Source: an uncultured Lachnospiraceae bacterium (lineage in GTDB: Bacteria; Bacillota; Clostridia; Lachnospirales; Lachnospiraceae). Taken from it: DNA of 64,000 bases. The translations under genes were made by a program, and so were the position numbers. This document shows, piece by piece, positions 27,757-35,864 of the stretch. The number at the start of each line of letters is the position of its first letter. Positions within the stretch are counted from its first letter, which is position 1. The stretch lies in NCBI GenBank assembly GCA_948473115.1, contig CAOKWI010000009.1, positions 1 through 64,000 of the forward strand, read 5' to 3'. The notes below the pieces were generated by a model. The model ran no database searches. It saw nothing but the letters and a program-made list of their open reading frames with translations, and was not told the origin of the DNA.

Positions 27757-27872
27757 GAAAATTTCCCACCTGTAAGGTTGGACGCTCCAAGGAGCATCCA
27801 ACGCCCCGCCTGCATTGCCATAAATGGCATGCAGGCAGGTCATTGGATTGCAACCGTACAGGTGAAAAATTT
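27757..27872. repeat. Structured palindromic element upstream of MerR promoter
   Basis: Imperfect ~25-bp terminal inverted repeats (left core CACCTGTAAGGTTG, right core the complement of CACCTGTACGGTTG) enclose an inner hairpin GCCTGCATTGCCAT / ATGGCATGCAGGC. It has no coding capacity and resembles a MITE or folded regulatory leader. Confidence 0.6.
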
Positions 27873-27873
27873 C

Positions 27874-27904
27874 TTGACCTTGCCCCTGGGACATAGTTTA
27901 CTGT
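27874..27904 (+). promoter_or_regulatory. MerR-type promoter with 19-bp spacer
   Basis: TTGACC (27874-27879) and TACTGT (27899-27904) are 19 bp apart. The spacer contains TTGCCCCTGGGACA, reminiscent of MerR operators. It drives the MerR-ABC-ABC operon. Confidence 0.65.
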
Positions 27905-27939
27905 TGGATGGAGCAGATTATTTGCAGAGGAGGCTGTCT

Positions 27940-28410
27940 ATGGAAAAGGGACTTATGACGATAGGGGAAATAGCAGAATTTTATGGTGTGTCCAGAAAGG
28001 CCATGCGCTTATATGAAAAGAAGGGTATCATTAAGCCGGTAAAGGTGGATCCTGCCAATGGATATCGCTACTACTCGGCTGCACAGGTAGAGCAGTTGAA
28101 CGTGCTGCTGGAATTAAAGGCGTTGGGGTTTTCCCTTGACGAGATTAAAACGGTGATTGACGGAAGTACGGCAAAAGGGGCTTTGCTTGCAATGCTTCAA
28201 AAGAAGCGTCAGGCATGGCAGAAAGCGATGGACATGGCAAAATTTAAGGGTGAGTGTCTGGATCATATCATTCAGAATGTGCAATGCTCCCGGCCTGCGG
28301 AAAAAATAGCCCAGATGACAGAAGACGAAAGGGCATGGCTGCTGGTGAAAATGGTATGTGTGGAGGAGGCCGGGGTGCGGCAGAGCCTGAGTGAGGCGTT
28401 GTGGCTGTGA
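27940..28410 (+). CDS. MerR-family transcriptional regulator
   Basis: A 156-residue MerR protein. The winged HTH (LMTIGEIAEFYGVSRKAMRL, then YEKKGIIKPVKVDPANGYRY) is followed by VEQLNVLLELKALGFSLDEI and a coiled-coil region. The short C-terminus lacks a large ligand-binding domain. AGGAGG precedes the start by 7 nt. The first of three genes with two ABC exporter half-transporters, it should respond to a drug or membrane stress and activate the promoter at 27874. Confidence 0.87.
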   Translation: MEKGLMTIGEIAEFYGVSRKAMRLYEKKGIIKPVKVDPANGYRYYSAAQVEQLNVLLELKALGFSLDEIKTVIDGSTAKGALLAMLQKKRQAWQKAMDMAKFKGECLDHIIQNVQCSRPAEKIAQMTEDERAWLLVKMVCVEEAGVRQSLSEALWL

Positions 28411-28449
28411 TGTCGGGAAGGCAAAGTGATTAGGAGGAGGCCATGGCAG

Positions 28450-30387
28450 ATGACTTTGAGGAAAAAGGACTATAAGGCTTACGATACCCTGTGGCTGGCG
28501 CTGGAAGCGTCACCGTTGTGTATGCTTTTGTACGGGATGCTGCCAATTGTACAATCTATTATGCAGACGGCGGTGACAGCCATCGCCACGGCCGGCTTTG
28601 TAGATACAGCCACAGCAATTCTCGCATCCGGGCGCCCATATCAGGATATTTATCCGGCATTGGCGGTGATTCTGGTTACATTGGGATTTGTGAATACCCT
28701 GGGAGCCGTTGCCAGGCTGATGGCCTCCAGGGTCAGCGTTGCTCTCCAGCGCAGCCTGAAACCTGTCATTGTAAAGATACATGCATCATTTGACTACAGG
28801 CATATTGAGGATGAAAAAAGCTGGCAGCTGATCTCACGGGTAGCCAGGGATCCGGTGAAAGCGATCACGGACGGTGTTGCAGCATTTATTCAGTTTGCCC
28901 AGATCCTTGTGTCCATAGCTTCGGTGTTTGTCTTGATCGCATCGCAGGTATGGTGGGCGGCGCTGACGATTCTTGTTTTTTCAGTTCCTATGTTTGTGCT
29001 GTCCATGCGGGCAGGAAAGAAAAATTACCAGGCGGAACGGGATGCGGAAAAGTTCAGCAGGCGCACGGAGTATCTTGGCGAAGTGTTGACCGGGCGCGAG
29101 AACGTGGAGGAACGCACCTTGTTTGGGTATCAGGATGCGGTGGGGCATGTGTGGCAGGAACAGTATGAGGCGGGAAGAAAATTGCAGGTTAAGGTGACGG
29201 CTAAAAACTTCCTGATTTCAAAGGGTTCCAGTATGCTCCTGGCACTGATCTCCCTGCTGGTGGCGCTGACCCTGATCGGTCCTGTGGTAAACGCTCAGCT
29301 GTCGGCAGGTATGTTCATGGGGATTGTCAGCGCCGTGTTTGGAATGATCCAGAAGCTTGGTTTCCAGATGTCACGTTCCCTTGAGAATATTTCCCGTGCC
29401 GGGGAATATATGCGGGATCTGAGTGGGTTTGTCAGGCTGGGTGAAGCGGAGGATGCATTGACGAAACCGGATGCGGAACCCATATCAATCGATTCCCTGG
29501 AATTTCGCAATGTCCGTTTCCATTATCCGGGCAGTGAGAAATACATACTGGATGGATTGTCATTTAAACTGGAAGCAGGACGCCATTATGCCTTTGTGGG
29601 GAAAAACGGCGCGGGCAAGACCACTATCACGAAGCTGCTGACCGGATTGTATACGGAATATGAGGGGCAGATCCTGATCAATGGAAAAGAACTCTGCGAG
29701 TACCCGGTCAGCGCGGTGAAAGCAATGTTCTCGGTGGTATACCAGGATTTTGCAAAATATTGCATAGAAATGAAAGAGAACATAGCCTTGGGGAATGTAT
29801 ATTTGACAGGCGGGGAAGGAGAGGAGGTTCGCGAGGCAGTTGGTCTGGCAGGGAAGGAGACGGCCAGTCTGGCAGGGAAGGAGCCAACCAGTCTGGCAAG
29901 GGAGGAGACGGCCAGTCTGATGGAAGAGGGGACAGCCGGTCTGGCAGGAGGAAAGACAGCTCATTTGACAGAGGAACAGGCCGCCCACCTGGCAGGGCTG
30001 GATGAAGTGGTCAGCGGGTTGGGACAGGGAATCCATACCCCTTTGGGAAAAATCTTAAAAGACGGTCAGGACATTTCCGGCGGCCAGTGGCAGCGAGTCG
30101 CCATTGCCCGGTCGCTGGTCAGCCGTGCCCCCGTGAGAATATTGGACGAGCCTACATCCGCCCTTGATCCTATCAGCGAGAGCAATCTCTACCGCGATTT
30201 TGAAAAGCTGATGGAGGGGAAAACCACTGTGTTTGTCAGTCACCGCCTGGGCTCCACGAAGCTGGCGGATGAGATTTTGGTCATCGACGGGGGGAGGATC
30301 GCGGAACGGGGAACCCATGAAGCGCTGATGGCGGGGAAAGGGCAATATGCGGAAATGTTCGAGGCGCAGCGGGAGTGGTATCAGTGA
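28450..30387 (+). CDS. ABC exporter half-transporter with minisatellite in NBD
   Basis: A 645-residue type IV ABC exporter subunit. Six transmembrane helices (about 15-310) precede the NBD. Walker A is GKNGAGKTT, the signature SGGQWQRVAIARS and Walker B-like VRILDEPTSALDP, with an SHR switch. Between the Q-loop region (VVYQDFAKY) and the signature there is a ~50-residue insertion of about five LAGKETASL-like units, encoded by a tandem repeat at 29842-29985. This lies in the helical subdomain that contacts the membrane domain. AGGAGGAGG precedes the start by about 10 nt. It probably forms a heterodimer with the next gene product. Confidence 0.88.
   Translation: MTLRKKDYKAYDTLWLALEASPLCMLLYGMLPIVQSIMQTAVTAIATAGFVDTATAILASGRPYQDIYPALAVILVTLGFVNTLGAVARLMASRVSVALQRSLKPVIVKIHASFDYRHIEDEKSWQLISRVARDPVKAITDGVAAFIQFAQILVSIASVFVLIASQVWWAALTILVFSVPMFVLSMRAGKKNYQAERDAEKFSRRTEYLGEVLTGRENVEERTLFGYQDAVGHVWQEQYEAGRKLQVKVTAKNFLISKGSSMLLALISLLVALTLIGPVVNAQLSAGMFMGIVSAVFGMIQKLGFQMSRSLENISRAGEYMRDLSGFVRLGEAEDALTKPDAEPISIDSLEFRNVRFHYPGSEKYILDGLSFKLEAGRHYAFVGKNGAGKTTITKLLTGLYTEYEGQILINGKELCEYPVSAVKAMFSVVYQDFAKYCIEMKENIALGNVYLTGGEGEEVREAVGLAGKETASLAGKEPTSLAREETASLMEEGTAGLAGGKTAHLTEEQAAHLAGLDEVVSGLGQGIHTPLGKILKDGQDISGGQWQRVAIARSLVSRAPVRILDEPTSALDPISESNLYRDFEKLMEGKTTVFVSHRLGSTKLADEILVIDGGRIAERGTHEALMAGKGQYAEMFEAQREWYQ
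29842..29985 (+). repeat. In-frame ~27-30-bp minisatellite in ABC NBD
   Basis: About five degenerate copies of a unit encoding GLAGKETAS-like sequence. The frame is maintained throughout. Confidence 0.75.
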
Positions 30388-30425
30388 AGAATGCAAAGTG
30401 CAGCATGACAAGGGAGCATGGAACA

Positions 30426-32210
30426 ATGACGAATACAAAAAAGACGAAATATAATCTGCTACAGGTACTAGTAAAGATTCTTCCCATACAGATCAGGTCG
30501 GCTCCCTGGAATTGTCTGCTGGAAAATTGCCTGGGGGTGATGCACGGCCTGTTGTTTGCATTGTCGGTCACGGTTACACAGTATTTATTTGATGCGGTTT
30601 CCGATGGGGCTTCCGGGAAAGCAGGATACCGGGAATGTGTCATTCGGTTGCTGGTCCTTGCCGCCGTGACCTTTGGGCAGCAGATTGTCAACGGTGTCCA
30701 GAACTTCCATGGAATCGGCGTGCTGCTGCCGAAATCCGCAGGGAGGCTTACGGAACTCATTCATAAAAAGGTCAGCCGCATGGATCCGGTCAGATTCGAA
30801 GATACGGATTTCCTGGACGATCTGAATAAGGCCAAAGAGGGTGTCAGAGCCATCACCATGTTCTGTATGCTGGTTTTTGCCTGCGTGAGCTTTTATGGGG
30901 TATACTTTATTGCAGTGGGCATCTATCTTTTCCGGCTGGATCCCATGCTGATCCTGACATTGCTTCTGGCTTTTATCCCTGCCATGCTGGCACAGGTTGT
31001 CCATATCAGGATTTTTGCAGACCTGGAGGATGACAGCGCGCCCCTGCGCCGTGAGTGTGATCATTACCAGAAAGCCATATGTGACCGTGAGTATTTCAAG
31101 GAAACCCGTATCCTGGGCGCATTTCATTTCTTTTACCAGCGGTTTGAAAATGCCATGGAACTCTTGACCGGTAAGATATGGAAGGCGGAGCGCAAGGCTG
31201 CGCTGATTCAGCTTGCGCTGGATTTCACTACATTTGCAGGTATGGGACTTTCAGCTTATATGCTGTTTACCGCCACCATGGGGGGCAGGATTACGGTGGG
31301 CATGTTTGCTGCGGTGTTTGCGGCGCTGACGCAGATCTTTGCCATTATGCAGGAAGTGGTGAAGCAGCATATGGGCAATATGAACAGGGATGTGGGAAAG
31401 GTGGTGAACTTCCTTCGGCTCCTTGCCATGCCGGAAAGGGCAGGAGAGGAAGGGAAGCCCGACTTTACAAAGGGCATTGTGGCGGAAAATATCAGCTTCT
31501 GTTATCCGGGCAGGGAGACTCTTTCCATCAAAAACGTGTCCCTGCAGATTGCCGGGGGCGAGACCATTGCCATCGTGGGGGAAAACGGCGCGGGAAAAAG
31601 CACGCTTGTGCGCCTGCTGACAGGGATTTACCGTCCCGGGTCAGGGCGCGTGCTGGCAGGCGGACTGGACACGGCAAGGTATTCGCCAGTTTCTGTGTTT
31701 CAGGAGACTTCAGGTGTGTTCCAGAAATACCAGCGGTACAAAATGACATTAAAGGAAAATGTGGCTATAAGTGACAGTATGTCCGAAGCGGATCCGGGGC
31801 GTGCCAGGGCGGCGCTGGAGGAAAGCGGGTTTGAGAAGGACGGGATCGGATTGGAGGATATGCTTTCACCGGAATACGGCGGCGTGGATATTTCCGGCGG
31901 ACAATGGCAGAGGGTAGCCATTGCGAGGGGCTTATACAGGAAGAACGGCTTTATTGTCCTGGACGAACCCACCGCCGCCATTGATCCCGTGGAAGAGACG
32001 AAGATTTATAAGCAGTTTGCCCGGCTGGCGGAAGGAAAGTGTGCGCTGGTGGTGACTCACCGCATTGGCTCTGCCCGGCTGGCAGACCGCATTATTGTCA
32101 TGGATTCCGGGGAGATCGTGGATATGGGAACCCATGAGGAACTAATTGCCCGCCCGGGACAGTACGCCAGGATGTGGGAAGCCCAGGCACAGTGGTATGA
32201 GCGGGGGTGA
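30426..32210 (+). CDS. ABC exporter half-transporter
   Basis: A 594-residue ABC exporter subunit. An N-terminal transmembrane domain precedes an NBD with Walker A GENGAGKST, signature SGGQWQRVAIARG, Walker B FIVLDEPTAAIDP and switch His in THRIG. Signature and Walker motifs look intact. The start at 30426 is chosen for GGGAG about 10 nt upstream; in-frame starts at 30375 and 30405 are possible. It follows the first ABC gene closely and is likely its heterodimer partner. Confidence 0.88.
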   Translation: MTNTKKTKYNLLQVLVKILPIQIRSAPWNCLLENCLGVMHGLLFALSVTVTQYLFDAVSDGASGKAGYRECVIRLLVLAAVTFGQQIVNGVQNFHGIGVLLPKSAGRLTELIHKKVSRMDPVRFEDTDFLDDLNKAKEGVRAITMFCMLVFACVSFYGVYFIAVGIYLFRLDPMLILTLLLAFIPAMLAQVVHIRIFADLEDDSAPLRRECDHYQKAICDREYFKETRILGAFHFFYQRFENAMELLTGKIWKAERKAALIQLALDFTTFAGMGLSAYMLFTATMGGRITVGMFAAVFAALTQIFAIMQEVVKQHMGNMNRDVGKVVNFLRLLAMPERAGEEGKPDFTKGIVAENISFCYPGRETLSIKNVSLQIAGGETIAIVGENGAGKSTLVRLLTGIYRPGSGRVLAGGLDTARYSPVSVFQETSGVFQKYQRYKMTLKENVAISDSMSEADPGRARAALEESGFEKDGIGLEDMLSPEYGGVDISGGQWQRVAIARGLYRKNGFIVLDEPTAAIDPVEETKIYKQFARLAEGKCALVVTHRIGSARLADRIIVMDSGEIVDMGTHEELIARPGQYARMWEAQAQWYERG

Positions 32211-32223
32211 CATGGCATTTCTT

Positions 32224-32254
32224 GTAACAGTTCAGCCTTCGGCCAAACTGTTAC
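32224..32254. repeat. Minimal TGTAACAGTTC-family hairpin
   Basis: GTAACAGTTCAGCC, a short loop, then GGCCAAACTGTTAC: only the two ends of the family joined in 31 bp, just after the ABC operon. It may act as a hairpin or be a deletion derivative. Confidence 0.6.
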
Positions 32255-32329
32255 CATTTCTTTCCTTTGACATATACTACATGACGCCAGAATTTACCGC
32301 ACTGCACTAATTGAACAAATTTATCAATA

Positions 32330-32404
32330 AGTAAATCATCAATTAGTAAAACATAAAAAAGTAAAATATAAATAAGTAAAACATAAATAAGTAAATTATA
32401 ATTG
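32330..32404. repeat. Five tandem 15-bp iterons
   Basis: Units start at 32330, 32345, 32360, 32375 and 32390, all beginning AGTAAA (for example AGTAAAACATAAATA). Spacing is exactly 15 bp, and the last unit runs into TTGACT. This looks like a cooperative regulator-binding array upstream of the DUF234 ATPase gene. Confidence 0.75.
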
Positions 32405-32430
32405 ACTAAAACAAAACGATATGGTACTGT
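32402..32430 (+). promoter_or_regulatory. Promoter of the DUF234 ATPase gene
   Basis: TTGACT (32402-32407), 17 nt, TACTGT (32425-32430), directly after the iterons. Confidence 0.55.
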
Positions 32431-32531
32431 ATACTATATAGATGGGCGGAATGGTTGTGCACCTGTTTTTGTGGGAAATTGGCTGCAAAATCAGGTGCAG
32501 GGGAGTTTCCGCCATGGATGGAGGCAGGATT

Positions 32532-33932
32532 ATGTTTATTGGCAGGGAACGTGAATTGGCATCTCTTGAAAAATTGTATACGTCCGGTAAATTTGAGTTT
32601 GCGGTCATCTATGGCCGCCGCCGTGTGGGAAAGACCGCACTGATCAGCCAGTTCATCAACGGTAAAAAGGCAATTTATTTTATGGGCGTGGAGAGCAATG
32701 CCAGGCAGAACCTGGAGAATTTCAGTAAAAATATTATGGAATTTGGAATCGGCATACAGGCAGGGACAATTTTTACTTCCTTTCAGACTGCATTGGAATA
32801 TGTTTTCAAAATGGCGGAAAATGAGAGACTGATCCTGGCGATTGACGAGTATCCATATGTGGCCCGCTCCTCCAAGAGCCTTGCTTCGACGTTACAGCTT
32901 TTGATCGATACGTACAAGGATCGTTCTAAATTGATGCTTATCCTTTGTGGATCCTCCATGTCATATATGGAGGATCATGTATTGGCATATAAGGCGCCGC
33001 TTTATGGCAGGCGGACGGCACAGATGAAAATATTGCCCTTTGACTTTGCGGATACCTGTCGATATTTCAAACACTTTTCCAGGGAAGACATGGCTGTGGT
33101 CTATGGTATGGTAGGAGGGACGCCGCAGTATTTGTTGCAGATGGATGATAGACTGAGCGTTGAGGACAATATTAAAAATACATTTCTTAATCCGGCGTCC
33201 TCGCTGTTCGAAGAGCCGGAGAACCTGATGAAGCAGGAGGTACGGGAACCTGCGCTTTACAATGCCATTATTACTGCCATTGCAGCCGGCGCTTCCCGTA
33301 TGGCGGAAATATCGACAAAGGTTGGTGAGGATACCAGTGTCTGTGCCACCTATTTAAAGAACCTGATGACATTGGGACTGGTCCGGAAGGAAACGCCTTA
33401 TGGCGAAAAGGCATCCCGAAAGTCCATTTACGCTGTTGATGATAATATGTTCCGGTTCTGGTATCGGTTTGTGCCGGAGAATCAGTCGGTTATTGGACGT
33501 GGAGCTGCCGAATTGGCTTTTAAACGAATTGAACCATACCTTTCGGATTATATGGGAAAAGTGTTTGAGGAAATATGCAGGCAGTATTTCTGGAAGCTGC
33601 TATTAAGCGGTGAATCGCCTGTGGAGTTCAAGGAACTGGGGCGCTGGTGGGGGACTGACCCGTCTACCCACAGCCAGGCGGAGATCGACATTATGGGCGA
33701 ACAGGACAAGGATACCGCATTGTTTGGCGAATGCAAATGGACAAATGATAAGGTGGATGCGGGTGTCTTGGAAACATTGATAAAGCGAAGCAGCATTTTC
33801 CGTTACAGGGAAGTACATTTTTATTTATTTGCAAAAAGCGGTTTTACGAAAGGCTGTGTGGACACCGCCGGTAAGATGGGAAATGTGTCATTGGTGCATT
33901 ATGAAAATCTTTTCAGGAAAATGACGGAGTGA
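32532..33932 (+). CDS. AAA ATPase with C-terminal DUF234 nuclease-like domain
   Basis: A 466-residue protein of the archaeal-type ATPase / DUF234 family. N-terminal AAA motifs are FIGRERELASLEKLY, Walker A GRRRVGKTAL and Walker B RLILAIDEYPYVA. A winged-helix section (about 280-330) follows. The C-terminal DUF234 domain contains QAEIDIM and LFGECKW, an Asp...Glu-x-Lys pattern of PD-(D/E)XK nucleases. Function is unclear; these genes are often in mobile or defence-rich regions. The start is placed at the codon with GGAGG 7 nt upstream; 32514 is an alternative. Confidence 0.82.
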   Translation: MFIGRERELASLEKLYTSGKFEFAVIYGRRRVGKTALISQFINGKKAIYFMGVESNARQNLENFSKNIMEFGIGIQAGTIFTSFQTALEYVFKMAENERLILAIDEYPYVARSSKSLASTLQLLIDTYKDRSKLMLILCGSSMSYMEDHVLAYKAPLYGRRTAQMKILPFDFADTCRYFKHFSREDMAVVYGMVGGTPQYLLQMDDRLSVEDNIKNTFLNPASSLFEEPENLMKQEVREPALYNAIITAIAAGASRMAEISTKVGEDTSVCATYLKNLMTLGLVRKETPYGEKASRKSIYAVDDNMFRFWYRFVPENQSVIGRGAAELAFKRIEPYLSDYMGKVFEEICRQYFWKLLLSGESPVEFKELGRWWGTDPSTHSQAEIDIMGEQDKDTALFGECKWTNDKVDAGVLETLIKRSSIFRYREVHFYLFAKSGFTKGCVDTAGKMGNVSLVHYENLFRKMTE

Positions 33933-33977
33933 GAGAGGAAGTTTCCTGGGTTGGTTGAATATGCGGTGTGACTTGGA

Positions 33978-34172
33978 ATGCGGGATGAAGTAATGAAATA
34001 CTTGGAGGAGACATGCGTAAAGTATAGTGGACGTCTGCCGGAATACAATATCAGTGCATCTGGAGTTATGGTGCTGTGTAAGGCGTGTGACAAGTATTTG
34101 GAATTGGTTTTTGGTCATAAGAATAATTCGCTCATTTCAAATGAGCGAATTATGAGTGGAAAAGTAATTTAA
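33978..34172 (+). CDS. Small hypothetical ORF, doubtful
   Basis: A possible 64-residue product with no recognised family and a poor ribosome site. Its 3' end is built from the palindrome at 34123-34153, so it could be a gene fragment truncated by a repeat. Listed with low confidence. Confidence 0.25.
   Translation: MRDEVMKYLEETCVKYSGRLPEYNISASGVMVLCKACDKYLELVFGHKNNSLISNERIMSGKVI
34123..34153. repeat. Perfect 15-bp inverted repeat with 1-nt centre
   Basis: ATAATTCGCTCATTT (34123-34137) and AAATGAGCGAATTAT (34139-34153) are exact reverse complements around one C. No T-run follows on either strand. Confidence 0.75.
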
Positions 34173-34197
34173 AATAGTTTCAACTGCACCGTTGGAA

Positions 34198-34692
34198 TTA
34201 TTTTAATATTGTTTGCCAAATCAGGTCATCTGTGATATGGGGCACTCCCGTAAACCGACGTTTATATCCGGTGAGCACCATTTCCGGTTTCTCCTCCACT
34301 CTGTATTCCATTCTGTATCCTCCTTCTAATGACAGTTTCAGAGACAGTCTTGAAAAGGAGTTTAACTTTGCGCCTTCCCTGCGCGCCTGGGATGGCGTGA
34401 TTCCATGGAAACGGGTAAATGCCCTGGTAAAGCTGTCGGGATTGTCATAGCCGTATTTCAAAGCCACATCTATGACTTTCGCATCGCTTCCGGCCAGTTC
34501 ACTGCCTGCCAGGGTCAGCCTGCGGCTGCGGATATACTCTCCCAGGGTGTATCCGCACAGAAGTCCGAATACCCGCTGGAAATGATATCCGGTGGAATAA
34601 CTCTGTCTGGCGATTTCATCATAATCCAATTCTTCCGCAATATGCGCTTCCACATAATCGATGGCCCGCTGTATTCCCATTACCCAGTCCAT
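34198..34692 (-). pseudogene. Truncated AraC regulator (GyrI-like domain missing)
   Basis: A 164-residue product. It starts like AraC/GyrI-type regulators: an N-terminal double HTH (DYDEIARQSYSTGYHFQRVF; KVIDVALKYGYDNPDSFTRA, then FTRFHGITPSQARR) and the beginning of the effector domain (MEYRVEEKPEMVLTGYKRRF). It stops about 20 residues into that domain; full-length relatives run to ~290. The rest is not recognisable downstream. It is probably a truncated gene, although the DNA-binding part is intact and could still be expressed. Confidence 0.7.
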
Positions 34693-34814
34693 GGCGTATC
34701 TCCTTGTCTGATGCGTTACAGTCCAACCGCAACGCCCCTGTCTGCAAACAGGATAGCAGTTTTCAGGATGTGTTTCCCGACATTTTGTGGGGAGACGTGT
34801 GGGTTCAGGGAATC

Positions 34815-35267
34815 CTACTCCACATGCAGCCGGTAAACCCTGGAAAGTTCGCCGTGCATATCGCCCATGGTCTGATAAAATTCACAGCCGTATTTCTCAT
34901 ACAGTCCGGTGTGGTTTGTGGAGATATAGATATCATGTACCCCTTCGGCTCTGGCAAGCCTTTCGACTTCCAAAAATAATTTCCCCATGTGGCGGTGCCC
35001 CCTGTATTCCGGAAAAGTATATACAAACCCGATCCAGGGGGTCAGGTCGGTGGGCTGGATATCATCTTTTTCCGCGTAAGTACAGAAGGAAACCAGTTCA
35101 TTCCCTTTGATGAGCAGCAGTACCTTAGAGTTTTCGCCCAGGGTACTTTTGAAAGTGTTCCCGCTTAGCAGCTGGTATAGGAATTGTCCGGCGCCCCAGT
35201 CGCTTTTCCTGATCTGATCCAGCCAATATTCCTGTCGGTCACAGCTGAAATATTCTATTACCTGCAT
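34815..35267 (-). CDS. GNAT-family N-acetyltransferase
   Basis: A 150-residue GNAT enzyme. The acetyl-CoA loop is visible as VYTFPEYRGHRHMGKLFLEV, followed by YISTNHTGLYEKYGCEFYQT typical of the C-terminal strand. AAGGAGG lies 8 nt upstream of the start at 35267. The upstream gene overlaps it by 29 nt, so the pair is probably co-translated. The substrate cannot be predicted. Confidence 0.85.
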   Translation of the reverse strand: MQVIEYFSCDRQEYWLDQIRKSDWGAGQFLYQLLSGNTFKSTLGENSKVLLLIKGNELVSFCTYAEKDDIQPTDLTPWIGFVYTFPEYRGHRHMGKLFLEVERLARAEGVHDIYISTNHTGLYEKYGCEFYQTMGDMHGELSRVYRLHVE

Positions 35268-35724
35268 TGGTCGTTCCTCCTTGTTTTTGGTTGCAAGCCC
35301 GGAGCAGTCCATCGCGAGTAGAATCCGTGTTGTCCGGCCAGTCCCAGTTTGATTGTTCCATTCGTTTTAGTACTGCCGGTTTGAATACTTTTTGTAGGCG
35401 GAAGTTTTCTACATACTTTCTTGCAATCACAATTTCAATATATCTGTGGGAATGTCTGGGAATGCCTATGACGAAAATGTTTTCGTGCCTCATTCCGCCA
35501 TAAACTAAATTGATAAATACCTTTGCGCCTGGACGGAATTGTTTTGTCCCGTACTTTAACTCGTGGTTTTCCCCGTGTTCATGTTCTCCAACGATATTGC
35601 CGACAAGGCACCAACGCCATTCCTGTTCGGCGGAAATTTCTTCACTCACTTGCTCCATGCCCTTGCCCGCCCATTCAAATTGATCAGGAACTGTGCACAG
35701 TTCCTTGGTATCATTATAAGCCAT
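35239..35724 (-). CDS. Conserved hypothetical protein
   Basis: A 161-residue protein of unknown function. The segment WRWCLVGNIVGEHEHGENHE followed by LKYGTKQFRPGAKVFI looks like a compact beta-rich domain. The C-terminal part is charged. Its ribosome site is weak. It overlaps the GNAT gene start and is transcribed with it. The IVGEHEHG and FRPGAKV segments look like those of a conserved hypothetical family of Firmicutes, recalled rather than checked. Confidence 0.6.
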   Translation of the reverse strand: MAYNDTKELCTVPDQFEWAGKGMEQVSEEISAEQEWRWCLVGNIVGEHEHGENHELKYGTKQFRPGAKVFINLVYGGMRHENIFVIGIPRHSHRYIEIVIARKYVENFRLQKVFKPAVLKRMEQSNWDWPDNTDSTRDGLLRACNQKQGGTTNAGNRIFQL

Positions 35725-35864
35725 TTACAGTAGGAATACAATTTTGACTTTAACCGTTTTTTCTACAGAATCTGCGTTGAAAAAAGTACTGTTTCATGAT
35801 ACTATTTTAAAAATACAGACTAAAAACAGGGATTATTTGATCATGTCAAATCGGAGGGCGAATC

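Noticed and set aside
32330..32404. CRISPR or plasmid origin
   Set aside because: There are no spacers between the 15-bp units, and no replication gene is linked. The position fits promoter regulation.
35725..35864. Retron RNA upstream of the Septu-like pair
   Set aside because: There is no reverse transcriptase gene nearby and no convincing long inverted structure in these 140 bp.
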